A stretch of 64,000 bases of DNA from Selaginella moellendorffii (taxonomy: Eukaryota; Streptophyta; Lycopodiopsida; Selaginellales; Selaginellaceae), in assembly GCF_000143415.4 (NCBI RefSeq), contig NW_003314365.1, positions 447,181-511,180 of the forward strand. The letters are read 5' to 3'. Every line of letters begins with the position of its first letter. The first letter of the stretch is position 1. A program made the translations under genes and the position numbers. Shown here piece by piece: positions 36,840 to 47,493 of this stretch. The notes under the pieces are model-generated. The model ran no database searches and was not told where the DNA came from. It saw only the letters and a program-made list of their open reading frames with translations.

Positions 36840-37790
36840 ATGTAGGTTTTGAGCTCATGAGCTCACGAGCTGAGCTCACGGCTTCTCAAACACAAGGAAA
36901 ACATTGGTTCGTCCTAAACCAACATCTGTTCATTTTTCAAATTTTGATTTATCTATATTTCCAAGTAAATTTGACCAATAAAATACAAATATAAATATAG
37001 ATCACAACACTAAAAGCAATCTAAAAACACTTATCAAGCTCTGCAACTATAAGGCTTGCCTGGTGGATGTGATGGTTGATCTTAAGATCTTGGTTTATTT
37101 CCTGCATAAAAATGTAATAGATGTGCTTGTAGGCTAAATATACCTTTCCTTGTTCTCCCTCTGTGTAAAATCTAAACAGGTATAGGATGGATTTTCGCAG
37201 ATTTTCAAAGTGTAACTTATACCCTTTGACGACTCAGTCACAACAACAAACTCTTTAACTATAACACTGATGTAGTTTGTCTTTGTGATTGTGTACTTTA
37301 GCTCTTTTGCTAGCTTAATCTTCTTTTGTGCACCTTTTGAAATGGAAGATTTGTATTGTACAGCTTTCCCATTCCTAGCTGATTGTGTATGCCAGTTTAG
37401 TGTTGATATTGGTGGCATAGCAGTATTAACAACAACATTTGAGGAAGTCTTTAGCTTGAAAGCTTCTCTATCCAGATTTTCAATCTCTTCTTTCAAAAGA
37501 TTGCAACTTCACTCAACTGGCCACTCCTCTGGCATAGAATCTGCTTTCAAAATAATTGAGCTGTGGATCCAGCTTGTATGAGTAACATCAGTCCCACAAT
37601 AGTAAATCCAACTTGACTAGTGACCCTTCACCACTAGATCTCGACAGCCCCAAAAACATGGCACTGTTGAAGAACTTGAACCTCAATACACAAATGTGAG
37701 ACATTGACCTCGACTCCCAATCATTCAGGAGTAATGTGCATTCCTCTTGGCATTGACTCTTTGAATTGCCTAGTTGATACAAGAAACTTG
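36840..37790 (-). pseudogene. SWIM-type, MULE-like gene fragment, second copy
   Basis: An inverted relative of 21239-22200. The clean stretch 37134-37496 has KEFVVVTESSKGISYTLKI and NPSYTCLDFTQ, leading into the SWIM-like Cys-His segment. It differs from the first copy by many substitutions, so they are separate old copies. A LARD LTR begins at 37856, just beyond its 5' side. Confidence 0.5.
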
Positions 37791-37855
37791 CTCAAGAGAA
37801 ATAACCTTTTAAACCTCTGGCACTGGACTTACTTGTGTAACAACTGGCACCTCCT

Positions 37856-38547
37856 TGTAGGACACAAATCCCTAAGTCCCAAAGTGGAGCTATGTGACTG
37901 AAGCAAAAGCCAAATAAGTATAACATGTTTGGACTAAAAGCTCTAATTTGAAAGGTCAAGAGCAGGAGTGGAACTCCCAATGAAGTGCTCAAGGAATGAG
38001 CATGAAGCGAGCCATAAAAGAGTCTCTAGGAACGGGATATGAGATGGAGTCCGAAATGGACCTGAGACAGAGTCCGAGATGGACCCAAGATGGAGTCTGA
38101 AATGGAGTCTGAGATGGACTCAAGATGGAGTCCGAGATGGACCCGAGATGGAATCCGAGAAGGACCCGAGATGGAGTCCAAAGTCGAGATTGAGACCGAG
38201 ACCGGGACTGAGACCGAGACCAAGACCGAGACCGAGGCCAAGGCCGAGAACGAAGCCAAGGCTGAGACCGAGCCCAAGCCCAAGTCTGAGTCCGAGTCCG
38301 AGTCTGAGTTCGAGTCTAAGAGGGTGAAAACCCAAAGTGTTCGTCTCCCAGACTCTGAGGGGTTTGGTGAGCTCCAAAAGTATAGTAGGGGGAGAACTCT
38401 AATGGAGCCAGTTTGGCCAAGAAAGGCCAGTATGGCCCAAGAAGGCTGTGCCCAAGTGTTGGGTGATGGGATATCCACTGGGAACTCCAAGACTAGAGTG
38501 AATACAGACCGACAAGTGGGGTAGCTTGGTGAAGTGTTCAAGAGCCA
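37856..38547 (+). mobile_element. 5' LTR of an older LARD copy, truncated
   Basis: Starts TGTAGGACAC, runs through a short minisatellite, and stops at 'aagagccag' (38547). It then jumps straight to internal sequence equivalent to 44463. About 900 bp of LTR and 2.8 kb of internal region are deleted at this junction. Confidence 0.7.
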
Positions 38548-39861
38548 GAAGGGCTAGCTTAGGCGCACCACCAAATGTGGGGGATTCCCCTGGGGTCATA
38601 GTCAACAATTTAAAAGGGTCTAAAAGACCTAGTTCCTATTGGTAGAGTTGTTAAGGGGTCAAGATGAAATCACTAGGTGATCTTGTGGTTAAATAAGAAC
38701 AAGGTCTTTGTTTGGGTTAAGGAATATGATTCTTGGTTCAAAGTGTTGAGTTGAACTATTGATAATGGTGTGGCTTGGTCAAGGTGAACAAATGGGAAGG
38801 ACACCTAAAGGGGAAATCAGTTATGCTAATACGATGGTATAGTAAGTCTAAGAAAGTAGTCTCTAGGAGAGACCCATGGGAGGGTCGCAAAGTTAGGTCA
38901 TGGACAAAGCCCGTAATAGAAAATGCTAAAGAGACCTACTAGTGGTGAGCACCCTCTGGACTTAGCAAAATAGAGCCTTTGCTATAGAACCAAAAGAATA
39001 CCTCAAAAATGGAGGTAAGGATCTTATGTTGCTTAGTGCAACAATCAACGGATAAAAACAAAAGACTAGTGGCCAACTGTGGGCTATGGAGTTCATTAGA
39101 AGGAATCCAAATGGCAAAGTTAGGCTTGGAACACTAATGTGTTAATGCTAACAGATTGTAAAAAAGGAAGTGTGCTTCCAAAGATGGATTCCCAAATGCT
39201 CCAAGATGCTTTATTTCGTTAAAGTGGGACTTTTCATTATCCCACTTATGGTGTGTGGCCACATGCCATTTTTATAACAACAATAAAAATTTGAAGTTTT
39301 AACTTTATAATTTATAAATTAAAAACTTTTCATATGATTTTGTGTTATAATATTGTGAAATATAAAAAAATAAATTAAAAAAACTGATAGAAATATTAAT
39401 AAATATTAATTAAGTACTAGGAAATGGCATGTGGACACATGCTAATTAATGTCCCACTTTACTGAATAAGTCCCACTTTAACGAAATAAAGCATCAAGTT
39501 GAAAGCTCCAAGGGAGGGAGCAGCAAAGTAACCAAATGATAGGGCCGTGGACAACTCTAGCACAACTTACAATAGCTAAAACTTAGTGCCAAAAGTGGCA
39601 TAAAATAGAAAGGAGGGTGATGGTGCCCTCAAGTAGAGAACTTCCTAAGATGGGGAAGTGGAGTTTGCATAATATATGCAATAAAAGGTGTCGGGGACAC
39701 CTAAGAAGTTGACTTCGAGAAGTCAAGACTAAAAGTTCCAAAGAAGAATGGTTATATAAATAAAAGTTGAGACTACTAAAAAATGAGTAGTGGGATTGAA
39801 CTAGAGGAGGTGTCTTTAATGGGTTTAGCGAGAGCTAAACTAAACAAAGGGAGAGAATCAT
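38548..39861 (+). mobile_element. Internal region of the older LARD copy, split by a MITE and by the young LARD
   Basis: Matches 44463-45480 of the intact element. It contains the 289-bp MITE at 39206-39494. The young element is inserted at 39872, and the same internal sequence resumes at 47494 on its far side. Confidence 0.75.
39206..39494. mobile_element. 289-bp MITE with termini matching the DUF7869-like transposon
   Basis: Perfect terminal inverted repeats of about 27 bp begin ATGCTTTATTTCGTTAAAG and continue with tgggactt. The target duplication is CAAG (39202-39205 and 39495-39498). The unoccupied version of the same site is visible in another LARD copy at 51475-51490, which confirms both ends. 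Subterminal motifs are gtggccacatgccat at 39253-39267 and atggcatgtggacacatgc at 39424-39442. The interior is AT-rich and non-coding. Confidence 0.92.
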
Positions 39862-39871
39862 CTAAGGTAGT

Positions 39872-41622
39872 TGTGAGACACAAAATCCCTAGGCCCCAAA
39901 GTGGAGCTGGAAAGGGTGCCACGTGGTAGTGGCCGAAGTGAAAGCCAAACGAGCGTAACACGTTTGGACTAAAAACTCCAACTTGAAAGGTCGAGAGCGG
40001 GAGTGGAACTCCCAACAAAGTGCTCAAGGAGCGAGCACAAAGCGAGCAATAAGCAAGGCTCCAAAAAGGGACCCAAAAAGGACCAACACATGACACATGG
40101 AAGTGTCCGAGATGGAGTCCGAGACGGACCCTAGTTGGAGTCCGAGATGGACCCGAAGTGGAGTCCGATATGGAGTCCGAAGTGGAGTCCAAGATGGAGT
40201 CCGATATGGAGCCCGAGATGGACCCGAAGTGGAGTCCGAGGTGGACAAAGACAGAGTCCGAGATGGACCCGAGATGGAGTCCGAGATGGAGTCCGAGATG
40301 GACCCGAGATGGAGTCCGAGGTGGAGTCCGAGGTGGACCGAGACGGAGTCCGAGATGGACCCGAGATGGAGTCCGAGATGGACCAAGACGGAGTCCGAGA
40401 TGGAGTCCGAGATGGAGTCCGAGAAGGACCCGAGATGGAGTCCGAGGTCGAGACCGAGACCGGGACCGAGACCGGGACCGAGACCGGGACCGAGACCGGG
40501 ACCGGGACCAAGACCGGGACCGAGACCGAGACCGAGGCCAAGGCTAAGACCGAGCCCGAGCCCGAGTCCGAGTTTGAGTCCGAGTCCAAGTCCGAGTCCG
40601 AGTCCGAGTCCGAGTTCGAGTCTGAGAGGGTGAAAGCCCAAAGCGTTCGTCTCCCAGACCCTGGGGGGTTTGGTGAGCTCCAAAAGTATAGTAAGGGGGA
40701 GGACTGCAGTGGAGCCAGTTTGGCCAAGAAAGGCCAGTTTGGCCCAGGAAGGCCAGACCCAGTGTTGGGTGATGAACTGACCACTGGGAAGTCCAAGACT
40801 AGAGTGAATACGGACCGACAAGCGGGGTAGCTTGGTGAAGTGTTCAAGAGCCAGCTCTAGTTCCCCCGGGAGATCGACTGGCCGATGCTCCCAGTCCAAG
40901 TGTGGGTGGCACTACCTACTTGGATACCAGGCGTGGCTCAACAGAACCTCGCTCTAAGCCCATGGCTAGAGCACCTAAAGGCGAAAGGTGGGGAGAGTAC
41001 CCAGGTGGCTCGCGTAAGGCCACGGTGTTCCGAAATGTTGTCCCAAAGGCCCAGACTATGGAAAGGAAGAGGAGCAGTCCTCTGGGGTAGTGACCAAGGA
41101 CACAGTCGTGTGGTGAGGAAGTCCTAGAGGACTGTGGGACTTAGTGGTCGGGCCTGTGGGCCTCGATCCAGTGACAGTGTTGGCAAACACGGCCAGGGGA
41201 AGAAAGAGACTTGGTAGGAACTGACAAAGGGACTTTGGGGAAGGCGATTCCCCAGGTCTGTGGGCATCCTAAGGATGCTAAGGAGTGGATCTAGGATGAC
41301 CACTCGTGGATAGATGGCCCAGTCTTGGAGAGACAGGATGGTGATGCAAGTGGTATTGGACCACTAGTGCAGCAAAGGTGAATGGGCATGGCCTTAGCGT
41401 AACGGGCCGAGATGTCAGTGGTACCTTTGGGTGTCGGTCTTGGGACCGGACACGTGGAGCACTTGGACCAGGTGCAAGTGTTGAGTGGCATGGATGCCAT
41501 TCTTGGGGCTAGCAAGTCCCAAGTCCTGAATTGGACTGATGGAGGTTGTGAATGAGACTCCTCCAAGTGGTCGGAGGTGTGGTTAAGTGACTAAAGTAGA
41601 ATGGAAAATTTAGTCGCTTACA
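39872..41622 (+). repeat. 5' LTR of the young LARD (1751 bp)
   Basis: TG...CA boundaries. The minisatellite occupies about 40104-40630. The 3' third contains the GGCCAGTTTGGCC-rich palindromic block (40720-40755). Confidence 0.92.
40104..40630 (+). repeat. GA-rich three-zone minisatellite inside the LTR
   Basis: Zone 1 (about 40104-40445) is a 12-bp gagtccgagatg unit mixed with gacccgagatg. Zone 2 (about 40446-40550) is a 6-bp gagacc/gggacc unit. Zone 3 (about 40551-40625) is a 6-bp gagtcc unit. None of the units makes a stop codon in any of the six frames, which explains all long open frames here. The same zones occur in every LTR copy. Confidence 0.9.
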
Positions 41623-41625
41623 ACT

Positions 41626-41637
41626 TGGTATCGGAGC
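41626..41637 (+). promoter_or_regulatory. Primer-binding site, initiator tRNA-Met type
   Basis: TGGTATCGGAGC starts 3 bp after the 5' LTR. It differs at one base from the common plant TGGTATCAGAGC, complementary to the 3' end of initiator tRNA-Met. This is where minus-strand DNA synthesis starts. Confidence 0.85.
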
Positions 41638-44149
41638 TGTTCCTTAGTTTGACTTTTATTGGTGCTCAAATATATCACCATTGATATTGGCATCGGAAGG
41701 TCCTAGGAGTGGGTCTATCCTTGAGGAGTAGCACGTCAAGAGGACATGGCTCTCCACTCGAGTTCATGCATGAACTTGGGCACGATGTGGTGGATAGAAA
41801 AGGGGCCAGTAAGGGAACGACTTTGGGATCTTGGGAACAGTATATGGTTTTCCTCAGAAAGTTGAGGATGTGATCCAGATGAACGTTTGACTTAGCAAAC
41901 TGGCTAATGTAGTTGTGGTAAACAACTATAGTTGGGATCACGGGAAAGATAAAGACTCCAAAGCAATAAAGGAGTCACAAGATTATCCTCATATAGTTGA
42001 GGTTGGTGCTCATGAATGTGGGACCAGAAGTAATGACCGTGGGAGGTCAAATACGGAAGAGGATGCTAGTACTTGAAATGGTAGCCAGGGCTATCTTTAA
42101 TAAATGCTGGAACAACCCAAGGAGTTGGGGGGTGTACTTAGAGATGAGTTGGTATTCTCATCACATGGACAAGTAGTCCTAAGGGGCAAAGGTTGCCCCA
42201 GAGAACAAAATCAAGTGTTAGAGTAACACTTGTGAAAATAGTCCTTGTGAGTGAGGACATGAATGCAAGAAGTGTATTCTAATGAGCTAGTGCTCGACAA
42301 GTAGGACCTTACGGGTCTGTGGATTAACCAAGTCCAAAACTGCTGGATGACTCAAGTAGAGTCAAAGAATGGTCCTAAAGGACTGGTGGAAGCATTTAGA
42401 CTGAAGTGTGTGGTACCCCACGAAGGATGGGGGGGATCATAGGATCCAAGGATGAGAAAAGAGGGTATCTCATCGATGGCAGAATGTGCCATACTAGAGT
42501 TGTGGGAAAGATATTCCCAGAAGAAAGCAACTTTGGCCCAGATTTGGGTGCAAACTCTATGGTGTGGTGCTAACGGATAGTTAGCATGAGGAACAACTAT
42601 ATTGGTCTTGGCAAAGACTTAGACACAAAGAAGAAGTGTCATAGAGGTAGGCTCGTGGAGCCGATGGTGTGGAGACACCAAATGTGCCAAGGTGTGATAC
42701 CTTGAGGCTATGTTGGTGGGTTCATGAGAACCCCTTGCCAAAGGAATCCCCATGGAAATGGGAATGGCATAGCCTAAGCTGCAGAGCATGCAGTTGGAGT
42801 GTGGTGACCCAGATAATGATGGAGGTGTGAAAGCACCAGCAATGAGTTGTAGGACTTGACAACTATGAGGCAACTAAGCAAGAGGTGCAAAATAATTGGT
42901 TAAACGGGTAGAAGGTAGCTACCCAAGCCTTCTTAATGGCATAAGGAAGTTGGATATACCCTTACGGGGGATAAGTTGCTTATGTTGTGATATAGTAAGT
43001 CAATGTCATGAAAGGAAATACTCATTGTCAAGGAAGCCATCATTGGGACACCCGAACACTCTAGAACACCAGGAGGTGGTGTTTGATGTCGCGAGGGCAA
43101 TAGATAAGGCCCAAGGGACTAAATCCCTAGCAAATGATGGATAGAAGGTGCTATCCAAATGTCCAAGGTGCCAGAGACAGGAGAAGACTGTCTACTCGAA
43201 TTGGACAAACCCAAAAATGGAATTTGGACAAGGCTAGCTATGAGCATGTAAAGGCCCATAAGCAACAACGTAATCTCGGTGTGTGGGATTATAGGGTGAG
43301 CATACCTGGATTGAGGAACCACTCCCTAGGTTATCGGGTAGGTTCATCCCTAAGAATATTTGCTAAGGCATGATAGAAAGTGCAAAGCTATCCTCCTGGT
43401 TTGGAGGAGAATGACCAAAAAAAAAAATATGTGTGAAGCCAAAAGCAAGAAGTAAGGGGGTAGAACCGAACCATAGGAATCGAAGGGCATAACCAAGGTT
43501 GGTTATGCCAGCTGGGAGTGGAGAATCAAGTGGGGGCTCGAGGGTGTTGCCGCTTACAACCGTGATGCCATGGAGAGTCTAAAATATGGAATTATCCATG
43601 TTAGACCATATGGTAATTGGAAAGCTTGCAAAAAGGGAGGCCTTAGCAAGCTAAGGGACAGAGTTCCTTCAAGGTTCCCAAAGATGATTCTAGGTAGCTT
43701 AGTACCTAGAAAGGCCAAGCGTAAATGGTTCAAAGAACGCGCAAAATCAGAGTGGCGCAGCAGAAGCGTGGTCTTGAAGCTTGCCATGAGGCAAGGCTAT
43801 CAAGGTTAGGGAAGTAGTTCCCAAGTGTTCAAAGAGAGGGCTTTGAACGAAAGTCGATGATCAACGGCTTTCACGCTTGTGCAGGAACCATGTTACAGTG
43901 GTCGGAGGACTTGCCAAAGTGAGATTAGCAAGTCAGGGGAACAAATGCCCTAGTTGAAGGTGATAACTTCAAAAGGGTGGGCCATGGGGCCAAGCATGGA
44001 GGAGTCCATGCATGATCACAGACTTGTCAAGTGAGAGGACATAGTAGTGTAGAGGAACTAGGTTCCTAAGCTGTGATCTATAGCGCGCTTTGAGTATAAG
44101 TTGGTGCACCGGCGTGGGGAGTCATGCCAGGCATCCTGGGTGATGCCGT

Positions 44150-44220
44150 CCGTAGATGCATATACGGAGGTTGGGTTCGAGTCCCGACCCTCTAGTGCTT
44201 GGGTTCGAGTCCCAACTCAC
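44150..44220 (+). repeat. Two tRNA T-arm-like hairpins in the LARD internal region
   Basis: GTTGGGTTCGAGTCCCGAC (about 44171-44189) and TTGGGTTCGAGTCCCAA (about 44200-44216) each form a 4-5-bp stem around GTTCGAGTC, the tRNA B-box. No complete tRNA cloverleaf surrounds either. The same pair is kept in copies at 50540-50580 and 59218-59260. Confidence 0.6.
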
Positions 44221-45700
44221 TAGGGCGTGGTGATGGTTTGGAATATGAGGACACTCATTTTTCGGTGGTCATGGACTCTCAGTGTGGAGACTGGTTTGGG
44301 CACACCACCAAGCGAGGGATGCCTCGGAGTCGTGATGCACGGTTAGATTGCTTAGAGTGAAAGCTCGGCATATCTAACTTGAACACTTTGGTGCAAAGGG
44401 CACCAAGGACGTGGTGAATGAGATGAGGACACCCAGTCTCAGTTGCTATGGATCCTTGGCCGGAAGGGCTGGCTTGGGCGCACCGCCAAGTGTGGGGGAT
44501 GCCTCCGGGGTCATAGTCAACAACTCAGAAAGGTCTGGAAGACCTAGTCCCTATTGATAGACCTATTAAGGGGTCAAGATAAGATCACTAAGTGATCTTG
44601 TGGCTAAATAAGGACAAAGTCTTTGTTTGGGTTAAGGAATATGATTCCTAGTTCAAAGTGTTGATTTGAACTATTGATAGGTGTGGCTTGGTTGAGGTGA
44701 CCAAGTGGGAAGAACACCTAAGGGAAATGAGCTATGTCAATGCTATGGCATAGTAAGTCCAAGGAAAGTAGTCTCTATAAAAGATCCAAGGGAGGGTCTC
44801 AAAAAGTTGGGCCGTGGATAGAGCCCACGATAGAAAAATGTTAAAGAGACGTACTAGAGGTGAACACCCTCTGGACTTGGCAAAGCAAAGCGAAAGGAAA
44901 CCTAAAAAATGGAGGTAGCAATCCTATGTTGCTTGGTGCAACAATCCAAGGATAGGAGCAAAAGACGAGTGCCCAAGATAGGGCCGTGGAATCCATTGGA
45001 AAGAATCCAAGTGGCAAAGTTAGCCAAGGAACACTAATGTGGTTGATGCTAACAGATTGTGGAAAAAGAAGTGGACTTCCAAGGATGGATTCCCAAGTGC
45101 TCCAATTTGGCAAAAGAAAGGGAGGGAGCAACTAAGTAGCCAAAAGATAGGGCCGTGGACAACCCTAGCACAAATAATGATAAATGGAACGTAATGCCAA
45201 TGGTGGCACAAAAATAGAAAAGAGGATGAGGGTGCCCTCGAGTAAAGAACTTCCTAGGAGGGGAAGTGGAGTTGCACAAAATGTGCAAGGCAAGGTGTCA
45301 GAGACACCTAGGAAATTGACTCCAAAAAGTCAAGAGTAAATGTTCCAAAGTGCAAAGGTAGATCAATGGAATCTGTGACTACTCAAGAATGAGTAGTGGG
45401 ATTGAGTTAGAGAGGGTGTCTCTAACGGGTTTGGCGAGAACTGAACCAATAAAAAGGAGCAAACCACTCTAGGTGGTCAAGTGAGTCTCGAAGTTGGAGA
45501 GACTATCCTCCTTAGAGGATGGGCAAGGCATGGTGAGCCTTTGGTGTCAAACCATTGACGAATATGGAGAAGGCATGGTGAGCCGTCAATGTCAAACCAT
45601 TGACAAATATTGGCTAGGTGCCAAGGATGGGAATGGTAACACATGCGGGTGTTACTTTATAAAATGGTTTACCGTTCGATGAGGACATCGAACTTCGTCT

Positions 45701-45713
45701 ATGGGTGGTGGAG
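45701..45713 (+). promoter_or_regulatory. Polypurine tract of the young LARD
   Basis: ATGGGTGGTGGAG lies one base before the 3' LTR. It is the only purine-rich run in the right position and is kept before other LTR copies of the family (47681-47694, and inverted at 52935-52950). Confidence 0.7.
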
Positions 45714-45714
45714 T

Positions 45715-47493
45715 TGTGAGACACAAAATCCCTAGGCCCCAAAGTGGAGCTGGAAAGGGTGCCATGTGGTAGTGGCCGAAGTGAAAGCCAAACGAGCGTA
45801 ACACGTTTGGACTAAAAACTCCGACTTGAAAGGTCGAGAGTGGGAGTGGAACTCCCAACAAAGTGCTCAAGGAGCGAGCACAAAGCGAGCAATAAGCAAG
45901 GCTCCAAAAAGGGACCCAAAAAGGACCAACACATGACACATGGAAGTGTCCGAGATGGAGTCCGAGACGGACCCTAGTTGGAGTCCGAGATGGACCCGAA
46001 GTGGAGTCCGATATGGAGTCCGAAGTGGAGTCCAAGATGGAGTCCGATATGGAGCCCGAGATGGACCCGAAGTGGAGTCCGAGGTGGACAAAGACAGAGT
46101 CCGAGATGGACCCGAGATGGAGTCCGAGATGGACCCGAGATGGAGTCCGAGATGGACCCGAGATGGAGTCTGAGGTGGAGTCCGAGGTGGACCGAGACGG
46201 AGTCCGAGATGGACCCGAGATGGAGTCCGAGATGGACCAAGACGGAGTCCGAGATGGAGTTCGAGATGGACCGAGATGGAGTCCGAGATGGAGTCCGAGA
46301 AGGACCCGAGATGGAGTCCGAGGTCGAGACCGAGACCGGGACCGAGACCGAGACCGGGACCAAGACCGGGACCGAGACCGAGACCGAGGCCAAGGCTAAG
46401 ACCGAGCCCGAGCCCGAGTTCGAGTCCGAGTCCAAGTCCAAGTCCGAGTCCGAGTCCGAGTCCGAGTTTGAGTCTGAGAGGGTGAAAGCCCAAAGCGTTC
46501 GTCTCCCAGACCCTGGGGGGTTTGGTGAGCTCCAAAAGTATAGTAAGGGGGAGGACTGCAGTGGAGCCAGTTTGGCCAGGAAAGGCCAGTTTGGCCAGGA
46601 AAGGCCAGTTTGGCCCAGGAAGGCCAGACCCAGTGTTGGGTGATGAACTGACCACTGGGAAGTCCAAGACTAGAGTGAATACGGACCGACAAGCGGGGTA
46701 GCTTGGTGAAGTGTTCAAGAGCCAGCTCTAGTTCCCCCGGGAGATCGACTAGCCGATGCTCCCAGTCCAAGTGTGGGTGGCACTACCTACTTGGATACCA
46801 GGCGTGGCTCAACGGAACCTCGCTCTAAGCCCATGGCTAGAGCACCTAAAGGCGAAAGGTGGGGAGAGTACCCAGGTGGCTCGCGTAAGGCCACGGTGTT
46901 CCAAAATGTTGTCCCAAAGGCCCAGACTGTGGAAAGGAACAGGAGCAGTCCTCTGGGGTAGTGACCAAGGACACAGTCGTGTGGTGAGGAAGTCCCAGAG
47001 GACTGTGGGACTTAGTGGTTGGGCCTGTGGGCCTCGATCTAGTGATAGTGTTGGCAAACACGGCCAGGGGCAGAAAGGGACTTGGTAGGAACTGACAAAG
47101 GGACTTTGGGGAAGGCGATTCCCCAGGTCTGTGGGCATCCTAAGGATGCTAAGGAGTGGATCTAGGATGACCACTCGTGGATAGATGGCCCAGTCTTGGA
47201 GAGACAGGATGGTGATGCAAGTGGTATTGGACCACTAGTGCAGCAAAGGTGAATGGGCATGGCCTTAGCGTAACGGGCCGAGATGTCAGTGGTACCTTTG
47301 GGTGTCGGTCTTTGGACCGGACACGTGGAGCACTTGGACCAGGTGCAAGTGTTGAGTGGCATGGATGCCATTCTTGGGGCTAGCAAGTCCCAAGTCCTGA
47401 ATTGGACTGATGGAGGTTGTGAATGAGACTCCTCCAAGTGGTCGGAGGTGTGGTTAAGTGACTAAAGTAGAATGGAAAATTTAGTCACTTACA
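45715..47493 (+). repeat. 3' LTR of the young LARD (1779 bp)
   Basis: Same boundaries as the 5' LTR. It is longer by 28 bp through changes in the minisatellite and an extra 18-bp copy of a ggccagtttggccaggaa unit near 46575-46610. Confidence 0.92.

Larger units (their letters stand above)
39872..47493 (+). mobile_element. Complete young LARD-type LTR retrotransposon, non-autonomous
   Basis: The two LTRs (39872-41622 and 45715-47493) start TGTGAGACAC and end CTTACA. A primer-binding site at 41626-41637 and a purine-rich tract at 45701-45713 lie in the right places. By eye the LTRs differ by roughly 15-20 substitutions outside the minisatellite, about 1-1.5 percent, so the insertion is recent. 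The 4.1-kb internal region has no gag, protease, reverse transcriptase or integrase, so mobilisation must come from another element. The flanks are ctaaggtagt and ctaaggtggt. The element is nested in an older copy of the same family. Confidence 0.92.

Noticed and set aside
40024-40899. 291-codon minus-strand frame with MDWEHRPVDLPG start, and the equivalent at 45867-46770
   Set aside because: Lies entirely within an LTR, crosses the minisatellite, and has no conserved domain. It is a chance frame in repeat DNA.
43105-43150. Small ORF around the start of the LARD internal repeats as a conserved micro-protein
   Set aside because: The reading frame is broken by stops in the copies at 9600-9700 and 28430-28480.
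43570-43809. 79-codon basic frame in the LARD internal region as a possible remnant of gag
   Set aside because: No zinc knuckle or gag motif, and the frame is not kept in the other LARD copies.
44165-44220. tRNA gene
   Set aside because: Only T-arm-like hairpins are present; no anticodon arm, D arm or acceptor stem can be folded around them.
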